Assembly: GCA_002315815.1 (NCBI GenBank)
Contig: DCIN01000006.1
Coordinates: 22,203-45,396 of the forward strand
Direction: 5' to 3'
Length of the DNA stretch: 23,194 nucleotides
From: Bacteroidales bacterium UBA1725
GTDB lineage: Bacteria; Bacteroidota; Bacteroidia; Bacteroidales; UBA932
Below, in pieces: positions 7,488 to 14,865 of the stretch (the first letter of the stretch is position 1; each line of letters opens with the position of its first letter). Under the pieces are notes generated by a model. That model saw only the letters and a list, made by a program, of their open reading frames with translations. It did not search any database and had not been told where the DNA came from. Made by a program: the position numbers and the translations under genes.

Positions 7488-8840
7488 CTACTTTTTAACG
7501 TTCCTTGATCTGATGATGCCTATTACCTGACCCTTGGCAATGCGGATACGGTCAAGCAGGGGTATGCCAGCCGGACAGCTGTAAAGGCAACATCCACATT
7601 CGATGCAGTCGTGAACAGCGTTCTCCTCCAGTCCGGCAAGGTCCCCGGCCTTGATAAGCCTGTAGAGGAGGAAAGGTTCCAGACCCATAGGGCAGGCATC
7701 TGCACAGCGGCCGCAGCGGATGCACTGAGTCTCGGCAGGCCGGGCAGTCACTGATTCCGGAAGATATAGTATCGATGACGAGCCCTTGACAGTCGTAGCA
7801 TCGATGTTGCTCACAGCCTTGCCCATCATAGGACCTCCGCTTATTATCTTGCAGGCTGTCTCCGGAATTCCGCCGGCCTGATTGATGATGAACGAGAGAG
7901 GAACACCTATTCTGAAAAGATAATTGTGCTGCATATTCACCGGTACGTTCTCTCCGGTGACGGTAAGGATATTGGTTACAAGGGGCTTGTTCTTCTGGAC
8001 AGCCTCGTATACGGCAAGGGCTGTACCGACGTTCTGGACAACTGCTCCCACATCTATCGGAAGTCCTCCGGATTTGACCTGACGCCCCATAATGGCATCG
8101 ATGAGCTGCTTCTCGCCGCCCTGAGGGTATTTCTTTCTGAGTACGCAGACGCTGATGCCGGGGAAGGCAAGGAAGCTCACGGCATCCTTCATCGCCTCTA
8201 TGGCCTCCGGCTTGTTATCCTCTATGGCTATGACGCAACGGCATCCGCCCAGAACTTTCTGCATAAGCGCTGCACCAACCACTATCTCCTTAGGCCTTTC
8301 GACCATAATACGGTAGTCGCTGGTCAGAAAAGGCTCACATTCTGCTCCGTTGACAATAAGGCATTCGGCCTTCTTTCCGGGAGCGGGATTAAGTTTCACG
8401 TGGGTGGGAAAAGTGGCTCCGCCAAGACCGACGACTCCGTTGAGCCTTATCTTGTCAAGTATCTCCTCCCGGCTTTCGGGAAGTGCAGTGATGAGTTTTC
8501 TGCTGAGGTCTATTCCATCCTCCCACACGTCTCCTTCCACAGCTATCTCCACGTGAGTCTGCCAGTTGCCGGCAATGTCCTTGCGGGGGCCGACGGATTT
8601 GACGGTTCCCGAGACCGGAGAATGGACGAAGGCTGATATGAAACCGCCGGGCTCAGCTATCACCTGTCCGGTCCTGACGCTTTCTCCGGGAACCACCAGC
8701 GGTTTTGCCGGTGCTCCGAGATGCTGTGCCATAGAGACATAAACCGTATCGGGGAGAGGAAGAACCTCTATGGCGCAACCTCTTGTATCCTTGGAATCAT
8801 CGGGGTGGATTCCACCGATTCTGAAAGTTTTCTTATTCAT
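7488..8840 (-). CDS. rnfC: Rnf electron transport complex subunit C (NADH/FMN-binding)
   Basis: This is a 450-residue peripheral subunit that carries the NAD(H) and flavin site of Rnf. The GLGGATFPTHVKL stretch and the GGEKQLI segment are conserved nucleotide/flavin-binding parts of the Nqo1-like fold. Two [4Fe-4S] motifs near the C-terminus are complete: Cys373/376/379/383 and Cys412/415/418/422. It lacks the long repetitive C-terminal extension of gammaproteobacterial RnfC and so resembles the short anaerobe version. Its ATG lies inside the end of rnfB (8-bp overlap), indicating coupled translation. Confidence 0.95.
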   Translation of the reverse strand: MNKKTFRIGGIHPDDSKDTRGCAIEVLPLPDTVYVSMAQHLGAPAKPLVVPGESVRTGQVIAEPGGFISAFVHSPVSGTVKSVGPRKDIAGNWQTHVEIAVEGDVWEDGIDLSRKLITALPESREEILDKIRLNGVVGLGGATFPTHVKLNPAPGKKAECLIVNGAECEPFLTSDYRIMVERPKEIVVGAALMQKVLGGCRCVIAIEDNKPEAIEAMKDAVSFLAFPGISVCVLRKKYPQGGEKQLIDAIMGRQVKSGGLPIDVGAVVQNVGTALAVYEAVQKNKPLVTNILTVTGENVPVNMQHNYLFRIGVPLSFIINQAGGIPETACKIISGGPMMGKAVSNIDATTVKGSSSILYLPESVTARPAETQCIRCGRCADACPMGLEPFLLYRLIKAGDLAGLEENAVHDCIECGCCLYSCPAGIPLLDRIRIAKGQVIGIIRSRNVKK

Positions 8841-9711
8841 TTGTCTGCTCCTTTTCTGCTGGTTTTGCCACAGGCGACGGCTTGGGCGGAAGTACTGGGA
8901 AATTCACGGCGTGGATAGCACCGGTAGGACACTCTGCCACACACTTCTTGCAGAGTTTGCACTTGCTGAAGTCTATGTAAGCCAGATTGTTTTCCAGAGT
9001 GATTGCATCGTGGGAGCAGACCTTTGTACATTTGCCGCAACCTATGCAGGCAGACAGGCAGGCCTTTCTGGCCACTGCCCCCTTGTCCTTGTTCAAGCAA
9101 CTTACGTACACCCTCATAGACCTGGGGCCCTTGTTTCTGAGCTCGATGATGTTTTTCGGGCAGGCCTTGACACAGGCTCCGCAGGACGTGCACTTGCTCT
9201 CGTCCACCACTGGCAAACCTGTCGCAGCATCCATAGTGATTGCACCGAAGGCACAGGCTTCCACACAATCTCCGCAGCCCAGACAACCAAAGGAACATAG
9301 CGTATCTCCGGAATAAAGCGCAGCCTTGACCCGGCAGGAACGGACTCCACCGTATATGTTGGTCACGGGTCTTGCCTCACAGTTGCCGTTGCAACGGACA
9401 ACTGCCACCCGGGGAAGTTTCTCCGCCATTTCAAAGCCGAGTATTGCGGCGACTTTCTTCATAACCTCATTCCCTCCCACAGGGCAGAAATTCTGGTCGG
9501 GATTGGATGCCTTCACGGCAGCATCGGCAAAAGCCCTGCAGCCCGCGAAACCGCATCCGCCACAGTTGGCTCCCGGCATCACCTTCTCAACTTCATCTAT
9601 TCTGGGATCCTCCTCGACCTTGAATTTCTTGGCTACGAGATAAAGGACCAGGGAAAGAACCAGACCAAGACCCGCAAGAACCACAATGGTCCAAATAAGT
9701 GTTGCTGACAT
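8833..9711 (-). CDS. rnfB: Rnf electron transport complex subunit B (ferredoxin-type)
   Basis: This is a 292-residue iron-sulfur subunit, the presumed entry point for electrons from reduced ferredoxin. It has an N-terminal membrane helix (about 5-27), then the RnfB-specific cluster Cys50/53/58/76 (CGGCGFAGC), then four ferredoxin-like CxxCxxCxxxC motifs, giving more clusters than the short proteobacterial RnfB. The C-terminus is a Pro/Lys-rich tail. Its ATG overlaps the rseC stop in a TAATG arrangement, and it overlaps rnfC by 8 bp. It heads the rnf structural genes in the order B-C-D-G-E-A seen in Bacteroidota. Confidence 0.95.
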   Translation of the reverse strand: MSATLIWTIVVLAGLGLVLSLVLYLVAKKFKVEEDPRIDEVEKVMPGANCGGCGFAGCRAFADAAVKASNPDQNFCPVGGNEVMKKVAAILGFEMAEKLPRVAVVRCNGNCEARPVTNIYGGVRSCRVKAALYSGDTLCSFGCLGCGDCVEACAFGAITMDAATGLPVVDESKCTSCGACVKACPKNIIELRNKGPRSMRVYVSCLNKDKGAVARKACLSACIGCGKCTKVCSHDAITLENNLAYIDFSKCKLCKKCVAECPTGAIHAVNFPVLPPKPSPVAKPAEKEQTNE

Positions 9712-10136
9712 TATTGTTTTCTTATCTTAAATATATACTGGTTACTCAATTTGGCGCGCATCAGCCATATTATGAAGTAATAAACGGCCACTGACGCTAT
9801 GGCGGAGAGTCCCGTACACAACTCCCCGGCCCCCAGAAGAGACATACACGCCATCACTGCCACGAGAATCGCGAGCGGCACCACATAGGCCAACCAAACG
9901 GCCTTGTATCCCATAGTCGCCGTGAGCACAACCTCAACATCGTCGCCGGGCGAGAGATTGTCCCATCCGGAACCGGGTACAGTCACCGTCTTGACTTTGG
10001 ATTCAGCCAGACCGCACAATCCTCTGGCGTGACAGGATCCACAAGCGGATTCGGAAACTATCTCAACATCCACCGTACCGTCCCCGGAGATTCCGACAAC
10101 CTTACCACGATGTGTGATATCCCTACTCGAACTCAT
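9711..10136 (-). CDS. rseC: RseC/MucC-family SoxR-reducing-system protein
   Basis: This is a 141-residue protein. The N-terminal soluble part has a cysteine group at Cys32, Cys35 and Cys41 (CGSCHARGLC), followed by two hydrophobic helices at about 78-98 and 108-127, the RseC/MucC layout. In enterobacteria RseC acts with the Rnf-like Rsx complex, and a copy directly upstream of rnfB is common in Bacteroidota, where the likely role is as an accessory or redox-linked partner of Rnf; that role is inferred. It starts inside the 3' end of dnaB (14-bp overlap) and overlaps rnfB by one base. Confidence 0.87.
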   Translation of the reverse strand: MSSSRDITHRGKVVGISGDGTVDVEIVSESACGSCHARGLCGLAESKVKTVTVPGSGWDNLSPGDDVEVVLTATMGYKAVWLAYVVPLAILVAVMACMSLLGAGELCTGLSAIASVAVYYFIIWLMRAKLSNQYIFKIRKQ

Positions 10137-11592
10137 TGGATTCCATATTCATCGCCGAGTCATAAGACATCTGCCCCGCACGTATGTCCAGAGCATCATT
10201 CATCTCGACAAACTTGATTTCACCGCTGCGGAAGGTCATATCTATCTCGCCCGTTTCGCCGTTGCGGTGCTTGGCTATTATTATCTGTGTCTTGTCCCTG
10301 TCTTCGGGATTTTCGCTGAGCCCGACAAAGTCGGGTCTGTGGATGAAAATCACCATATCGGCATCCTGCTCTATGGAACCGGACTCCCTGAGGTCTGAGA
10401 GCTGGGGCTTTCCTCCTCCGCCCTGACGCTGAACTGCCTGTCGGGAAAGCTGGGACAGAGCGATGATGGGTATGTCGAGCTCCTTGGCCGTGGCCTTGAG
10501 AGTGCGGGAGATGGCCGCTACCTCCTGCTCACGCATTCCTCTCAATTCCGAAGGACCCTGCATAAGCTGAAGATAATCCACTATGATAAGCCTCACGCCC
10601 TTGTTCTTCACAAGATTCTTGGCCTTGGTACGGAACTCCATCAGCTGAAGGCTGGGAGTGTCGTCAATATAGAGAGGGGCTTGGGACAGTGCCTTGAGCT
10701 TGTACTCGAGCTGTTCCCATTCATAAGGTTCCAGTTTGGACCCTCCCTTTATCTTGTCGGCACTGAGACCTGATTCAGAGGTCATAAGACGCTTGGCAAG
10801 TTGAAGCGCCGACATTTCCAGAGAAAAGAATGCCACCGGCATATGATGGTCGACAGAAGCGTTCCTCGCAAGGTTCAGCGAAAAGGCTGTCTTTCCCACC
10901 GATGGTCTCGCGGCGAGTATTATGAGATCAGACCTCTGCCAGCCCTGGGTGACTCTGTCTATGGATTCGAAACCGGAAGGGACACCGTTGAGACCTGTAC
11001 TCTTCTGAGCCTCCTCAATATCGGACATCGCTTCGTTGATGATTGCTCCGATTTCCTGCACATCCTTGCGGACATTGCTCTGAATGGCATTGTAAATCTT
11101 GCTCTGAGCCCCGTCGATAAGTTCATCAACCTTAACGGAGTCGTCGAAGGAGTCCTTGAGAATCTCATAGGAAGCTGTTATCAGCTCACGCTGTATCGTC
11201 TTCTGTTTGAGAATCTTGACATAATACTCGATATGTGCGGCAGAGGCGACTTTCTGAGAAAGGTCTGCAAGCACCACGGACCCCCCCACGGCCTCGAGAT
11301 TGCCCTGCTCCTTGAGTTTGGCACTCACGGTGATGATGTCCACGGACGTATGCTCACTCACGAGCGATGACATCGCGGAGAAAATCATCCTGTGTCTGGG
11401 GTCATAGAAGCAGGACGGCGAAAGTTCCTCAAGTGCCTGATCCACGCAGGACGGCTCGAGCAACATAGCACCGAGCACAGCCTCTTCGACATCGAGAGCT
11501 TGAGGAGGTTTGTTGCCTATCTCAAGCCCGATATTGTCAAGATCGACCTGCCGATCCTTCTTGCGAGTATTTTTGGAACTGCTGTCCGGCAT
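10123..11592 (-). CDS. dnaB: Replicative DNA helicase DnaB
   Basis: This is a 489-residue hexameric helicase that unwinds the replication fork and recruits primase. The N-terminal DnaB domain is at about 30-135 (VEEAVLGAMLLEP and CFYDPRHRMIF). The RecA-like motor domain carries Walker A ARPSVGKT (228-235), the VDYLQLM Walker B region and the C-terminal HRNGETGEI segment. No intein or insertion is seen and length is normal. An N-terminal polar extension (1-28) precedes the domain. The ATG overlaps the stop of the zinc-ribbon gene (TAATG), and the 3' end overlaps rseC, so an essential replication gene shares an operon with the Rnf energy complex. Confidence 0.96.
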   Translation of the reverse strand: MPDSSSKNTRKKDRQVDLDNIGLEIGNKPPQALDVEEAVLGAMLLEPSCVDQALEELSPSCFYDPRHRMIFSAMSSLVSEHTSVDIITVSAKLKEQGNLEAVGGSVVLADLSQKVASAAHIEYYVKILKQKTIQRELITASYEILKDSFDDSVKVDELIDGAQSKIYNAIQSNVRKDVQEIGAIINEAMSDIEEAQKSTGLNGVPSGFESIDRVTQGWQRSDLIILAARPSVGKTAFSLNLARNASVDHHMPVAFFSLEMSALQLAKRLMTSESGLSADKIKGGSKLEPYEWEQLEYKLKALSQAPLYIDDTPSLQLMEFRTKAKNLVKNKGVRLIIVDYLQLMQGPSELRGMREQEVAAISRTLKATAKELDIPIIALSQLSRQAVQRQGGGGKPQLSDLRESGSIEQDADMVIFIHRPDFVGLSENPEDRDKTQIIIAKHRNGETGEIDMTFRSGEIKFVEMNDALDIRAGQMSYDSAMNMESNEFE

Positions 11593-12404
11593 TACATTTC
11601 AGGAGAGACAATGATTCTTCCGCAATGTTCGCAGATAACCAGTTTCTTTCCGGAATTGATGTCAATGATGCGCTGCGGAGTGATGGCGCTGAAGCATCCT
11701 CCACAGGAATCCTCGTTCACAAGACCTACCACAGCCTGATGGTTGCGTACGCTTGAACGGATGCGCTCGTATGCGCTTAGAGTGCGCTCGTCGATACGTG
11801 ACGCACAGGCATCGCGCCCGGCACGGAGTTTTTCCTCTTCTCCTGCAGTGGACTCGACTATCACAGCAAGTTCGTCCTTCTTGGCCTGCAGGTCATCCTC
11901 GCGGATGAGAATCCTGTCAGAAATCTTGGCTATATCCTGTTTTTTGGCCTCTATGGCCTCCCTGGCTTCCCTGATGTTCTTCTCAGCGATGGCCCTGAGG
12001 AGAGTCGTGTTCTCGATTTCCTTGTTGATGGAATCGTATTCGCGGCTGTTGGCCACGTTTACAAGCTGCTTGTTGTATTTGTCAACATCCGAATCAAGTT
12101 CCCCAATATGAGCATTGTTCTGCTCTATGTTCTGCCTGTATCCGTCGATGATTTCCTCAAGATGGGAACATTTGGCTTTGAGGGACCCTATCTCGTCCTC
12201 GAGGGATGCAACCTCGTCGGGAAGTTCACCGCGCAGCTGCACGATTCTGTCTATCTCGTTGTCCGCCTCCTGGAGTTCATAAAGTGTACGGAGTTTTTCC
12301 TGTGTGTCCTGCTCGTTCTCCGCAAACGACTTGCGGAGAGAAAGAAATGTTTCGCGCTCGTCTACCGGAGCCTGGACTTTTGTTGTTTTCTTGGTACTGG
12401 CCAT
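11592..12404 (-). CDS. Coiled-coil zinc-ribbon protein (CT398-like)
   Basis: This is a 270-residue protein dominated by long heptad-like, charged helices (about 20-215) that predict a coiled coil. It ends in a four-cysteine zinc ribbon: Cys234/Cys237 (CGGC) and Cys258/Cys261 (CEHC). This matches the widespread C4-type zinc-ribbon family related to Chlamydia CT398, whose role is not settled; links to nucleic acid or secretion partners have been suggested for relatives. The ATG at 12402-12404 lies about 20 bp after a good -7 box and is the first gene of the dnaB-rnf operon. Product length fits the family. Confidence 0.82.
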   Translation of the reverse strand: MASTKKTTKVQAPVDERETFLSLRKSFAENEQDTQEKLRTLYELQEADNEIDRIVQLRGELPDEVASLEDEIGSLKAKCSHLEEIIDGYRQNIEQNNAHIGELDSDVDKYNKQLVNVANSREYDSINKEIENTTLLRAIAEKNIREAREAIEAKKQDIAKISDRILIREDDLQAKKDELAVIVESTAGEEEKLRAGRDACASRIDERTLSAYERIRSSVRNHQAVVGLVNEDSCGGCFSAITPQRIIDINSGKKLVICEHCGRIIVSPEM

Positions 12405-12425
12405 ATCTCAGTTAATAATGAACGG

Positions 12426-12433
12426 CAAAGTTA
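12426..12433 (-). promoter_or_regulatory. Bacteroidota -7 box for the zinc-ribbon/dnaB/rnf operon
   Basis: Read on the minus strand this is TAACTTTG, a perfect match to TAnnTTTG, the -7 element used by the primary sigma factor in Bacteroidota. The expected start of transcription is a few bases downstream, near 12420, leaving a short leader before the ATG at 12404. I see no convincing TTTG at -33. It lies in the 86-bp gap after the merR-like gene, which otherwise shows only AT-rich sequence and no clear terminator. Confidence 0.6.
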
Positions 12434-12490
12434 TGAATAAAATAGGTGAAACGAAAAATTAAGTGAATCTCAAAAAGCAAGTTGGTAAAG

Positions 12491-12808
12491 TCAAATTGAA
12501 TCCTTGACCTCCACAAGCTGAGCCCTTATCGCCTTGAGGGACTCCAGAACCTTCACCCTCCCCTCCACGGAAGCACGGTCGGCGGTGAGACGGCGGGCTG
12601 CACCGTCCAGGCTCAGGCCGGTGTCCTTGACCAGATAATGAATCTGGCAGAGAATCTCCAGATCCTCCGCCGAATACAGGCGATTGCCCTTGGCGTTTCT
12701 CTCAGGCTTGATGAAGCGCGAGAATTTTTCAGACCAGAAACGGACGAGAGAAACCGGCTCCGAAATCCGCTGTGCAACCTCACCTATGCTGTAGTACAAT
12801 TTCTGCAT
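12491..12808 (-). CDS. MerR-family transcriptional regulator (short form)
   Basis: This is a 105-residue protein with a MerR-type winged helix: YYSIGEVAQ (residues 5-13), then RFWSEKF and NRLYSAEDLEILCQIHYLV. Unlike classical metal- or drug-sensing MerR proteins it has only a short C-terminal helix (about 76-105) and no sensor domain or ligand cysteines, apart from one Cys in the helical part. MerR-like proteins of this size near an M23 peptidase and alaS are typical of Bacteroidales. It lies 27 bp after the second M23 gene and is probably in its operon. The target is unknown. Confidence 0.85.
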   Translation of the reverse strand: MQKLYYSIGEVAQRISEPVSLVRFWSEKFSRFIKPERNAKGNRLYSAEDLEILCQIHYLVKDTGLSLDGAARRLTADRASVEGRVKVLESLKAIRAQLVEVKDSI

Positions 12809-12835
12809 TCTCTTGTCAATTCATTTATTGTCCGA

Positions 12836-13783
12836 TCAGTCCATTGATTGTCTCGTATCGGCTGACATCCGCACCATATTGACGTATTCATAGGGGCCTA
12901 CGGATGCAAAGAAATAATTGACGGGGTCGGCCACCACCCCGTGGAGATAAATTTCGTAATGCAGGTGCGGGGCAAAGGAATTACCCGTAACTCCCACCGT
13001 ACCAATCTTATCGCCGGCCTTGACCTTCTGACCGTTCTTCACATATCTGGCTCCCAAGTGCGAGAAAACTGTTTCATACCCTCCTTCGTGGCTCAGTCTC
13101 ACCATAGTGCCCATAGTTCCCGACATCGTCTGAGACTGGAGGACGACGCCGTCGGCCGGGGCGTAAACCTCAACTCCGGTGGGAGTCATCAGGTCAATGC
13201 CGTTGTGCCGTGCCATAGTCTTGTAGAATGGATTGTATCTGTCGCCGACCGAAGCACCGACTCTGGTGAAGCTGATGTCCGAAACAGGCATTTTCATAGG
13301 TGGCAGGGCAAGCGAGTCCGAAGCCAGCATTCCCGCGATTCTGCGGAAATTATCCTCCACGGCATCGGCTCTGGAGAAAAGCTTGTCAGCCTTGTCACTG
13401 GTGTAAAGAGCCAGTCTTTCCGGCGCTACCGTGTCGGAGGCGGACACCTCATAACCCGTCCCGGATGAATTCATATCCGGGGATTGCGAATGGAACACCT
13501 GCCTGTATATTTCTTCGTCTTTATGCTGCAAGGCGGCTATGGCTTCTTCCAAGCGGATTTTCCGGCTTTCGAGTATGGGAACGGTCTGCCTGCTGATCAC
13601 ATTCTCTCTCCATAACCTGCGCTCGGTCCCTGTGCTGAAAAACAAGGCAATCACAATATAAGATGCCACAAATACAGCAAAAGTCACGGCCACGAACACC
13701 AGAATGTTCCTGATGATTGCAGCCCCTCCCAGCCTTACCTTTCGCAGACTGATGCTGCCGAAGTCGAATTCAAATTTTTTCAT
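12836..13783 (-). CDS. Membrane-anchored M23 (LytM-type) peptidase 2
   Basis: This is a 315-residue protein with a cytoplasmic N-terminus, one membrane helix at about 26-49, a charged helical linker, and a C-terminal LytM domain facing the periplasm. The zinc site is complete: His193 and Asp197 (HNGID) and His275 in HLH (273-275), with His242 as the likely second catalytic His. The family cleaves peptidoglycan cross-links or, in degenerate copies, activates amidases; here the residues argue for an active enzyme. It begins one base after the stop of the upstream M23 gene, which it resembles in layout, so the pair may have arisen by duplication. Confidence 0.9.
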   Translation of the reverse strand: MKKFEFDFGSISLRKVRLGGAAIIRNILVFVAVTFAVFVASYIVIALFFSTGTERRLWRENVISRQTVPILESRKIRLEEAIAALQHKDEEIYRQVFHSQSPDMNSSGTGYEVSASDTVAPERLALYTSDKADKLFSRADAVEDNFRRIAGMLASDSLALPPMKMPVSDISFTRVGASVGDRYNPFYKTMARHNGIDLMTPTGVEVYAPADGVVLQSQTMSGTMGTMVRLSHEGGYETVFSHLGARYVKNGQKVKAGDKIGTVGVTGNSFAPHLHYEIYLHGVVADPVNYFFASVGPYEYVNMVRMSADTRQSMD

Positions 13784-13784
13784 C

Positions 13785-14798
13785 TCACTTTTTCTCTCTC
13801 TTCAGCAGTTCGGAAGTGCTTTCCATCTTGCCCAGCGTGGATTCCGCCGCTCGTTTGTCTATCATCGAAACATATTCGTCCACAGGCTGGTCCATATCGA
13901 AGAAGTTTCCCGGCTTGACATTCTTCCCCCTGTATATCACCTCGTAATGAAGATGTGGCCCGGTGGACTTGCCGGTGCTTCCCACTGTAGCAATCCTGTC
14001 TCCCCTTTCGACCTTGACCCCTTTCTGCACCTCCACCGTATTGAGATGTGCATAGAGAGTCCTGTACCCGTAACCGTGATTGATGACAAGTACATTGCCA
14101 TAGCCGCTTCTGGAGAAATGCACGGACTCCACCACCCCGCCTCCGGTAGCGTACACCGGGGTACCCTTTTTTGTTGCGAAATCCTGCCCCTTGTGAAAGG
14201 CTCTGCGGCCATAAACCGGATCCGACCTGTAGCCGAAACCGCTGCTGAGCCTGTATTCCCCGGTCCTGGGCACTATGGGAGACACTGCAGGGATGCTGGC
14301 AGCGATATCCCCCGCCTCTCTGGACACGATACCTACCTCGTCGAGTGCGACACTCTGCCGGCAAGTCCTCTCCTCGAGTTCTTTCATTCTGAATTCCAGC
14401 ATTCTCAAACCGACACCGGCTCCTTCGTCTTCCATTTCCTTCATCCTGGCGGAAAGTGATGGAGACAGCTGCACCCCGCGTTCAATTTCGGCAAGTCCGT
14501 ATATGGTGCGGAACACGTCGTTGTCCCTCTCCTCCAGTGCGGACAGGACGAGTTCGCATTTTTCCATTTCCCTGAGTAGCCTTTCCGTTTCCCCCGACCA
14601 GCGATCATTCTCGGCCTGAAGGATTGCTGTCTTGGGCAGGGTGAAACCGAAGACAGCAGTGAAAATCCAGAAATAGAGGATGACCATCGCAAACGTCGCC
14701 ACAATGAGAACCGCGAACCTCAGAGACCTGTAAAGGGCGGATTCACGGGCGGATTCGAATTCCAGTGTGGCGGGATTGAATATCAACTTGCTCCTCAT
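13785..14798 (-). CDS. Membrane-anchored M23 (LytM-type) peptidase 1
   Basis: This is a 337-residue protein with one membrane helix at about 28-52, a long coiled-coil linker (about 60-165), and a C-terminal LytM domain. Zinc ligands are present: His202 and Asp206 (HKGQD) and His284 in HLH (282-284), plus His251 as the probable catalytic residue. Expected activity is periplasmic peptidoglycan endopeptidase or amidase activator. I chose the ATG at 14796-14798: an upstream in-frame ATG at 14981 would run 61 residues across the promoter region and into alaS and shows no protein-like sequence. It is the first gene of the M23-M23-merR group and is divergent from alaS. Confidence 0.9.
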   Translation of the reverse strand: MRSKLIFNPATLEFESARESALYRSLRFAVLIVATFAMVILYFWIFTAVFGFTLPKTAILQAENDRWSGETERLLREMEKCELVLSALEERDNDVFRTIYGLAEIERGVQLSPSLSARMKEMEDEGAGVGLRMLEFRMKELEERTCRQSVALDEVGIVSREAGDIAASIPAVSPIVPRTGEYRLSSGFGYRSDPVYGRRAFHKGQDFATKKGTPVYATGGGVVESVHFSRSGYGNVLVINHGYGYRTLYAHLNTVEVQKGVKVERGDRIATVGSTGKSTGPHLHYEVIYRGKNVKPGNFFDMDQPVDEYVSMIDKRAAESTLGKMESTSELLKREKK

Positions 14799-14803
14799 CC
14801 CGG

Positions 14804-14811
14804 CAAATATA
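14804..14811 (-). promoter_or_regulatory. Candidate -7 box for the M23 operon
   Basis: On the minus strand this reads TATATTTG, matching TAnnTTTG. It ends only five bases before the M23 ATG, so if it is the promoter the transcript would start at or almost at the start codon and have essentially no leader. No clear -33 element is visible upstream. A promoter further into alaS is an alternative. Confidence 0.4.
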
Positions 14812-14832
14812 CTTTTTTTTCGTGATTTATTG

Positions 14833-14840
14833 TAAATTTG
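14833..14840 (+). promoter_or_regulatory. Bacteroidota -7 box for the alaS operon
   Basis: The sequence TAAATTTG matches TAnnTTTG exactly and lies 25 bp before the alaS ATG, giving a predicted transcription start near 14846 and a leader of about 20 nt. A T-rich run at 14813-14820 lies in the -33 region but has no clean TTTG. It is back-to-back with the M23 candidate box in the same 67-bp gap. Confidence 0.6.
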
Positions 14841-14865
14841 CGGGATATATACAATACAACGAAAT

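Noticed and set aside
7926..8636. 236-codon plus-strand frame inside rnfC
   Set aside because: Antisense to a well-supported rnfC; no motif or promoter.
12405..12490. Possible small RNA in the gap between the merR-like gene and the zinc-ribbon gene
   Set aside because: The gap is AT-rich with a promoter box for the downstream gene; I see no stable hairpin with a T-run to end a separate RNA.
13704..14459. 251-codon plus-strand frame across the two M23 genes
   Set aside because: Antisense shadow; both M23 genes have intact catalytic motifs, and this frame shows no domain.
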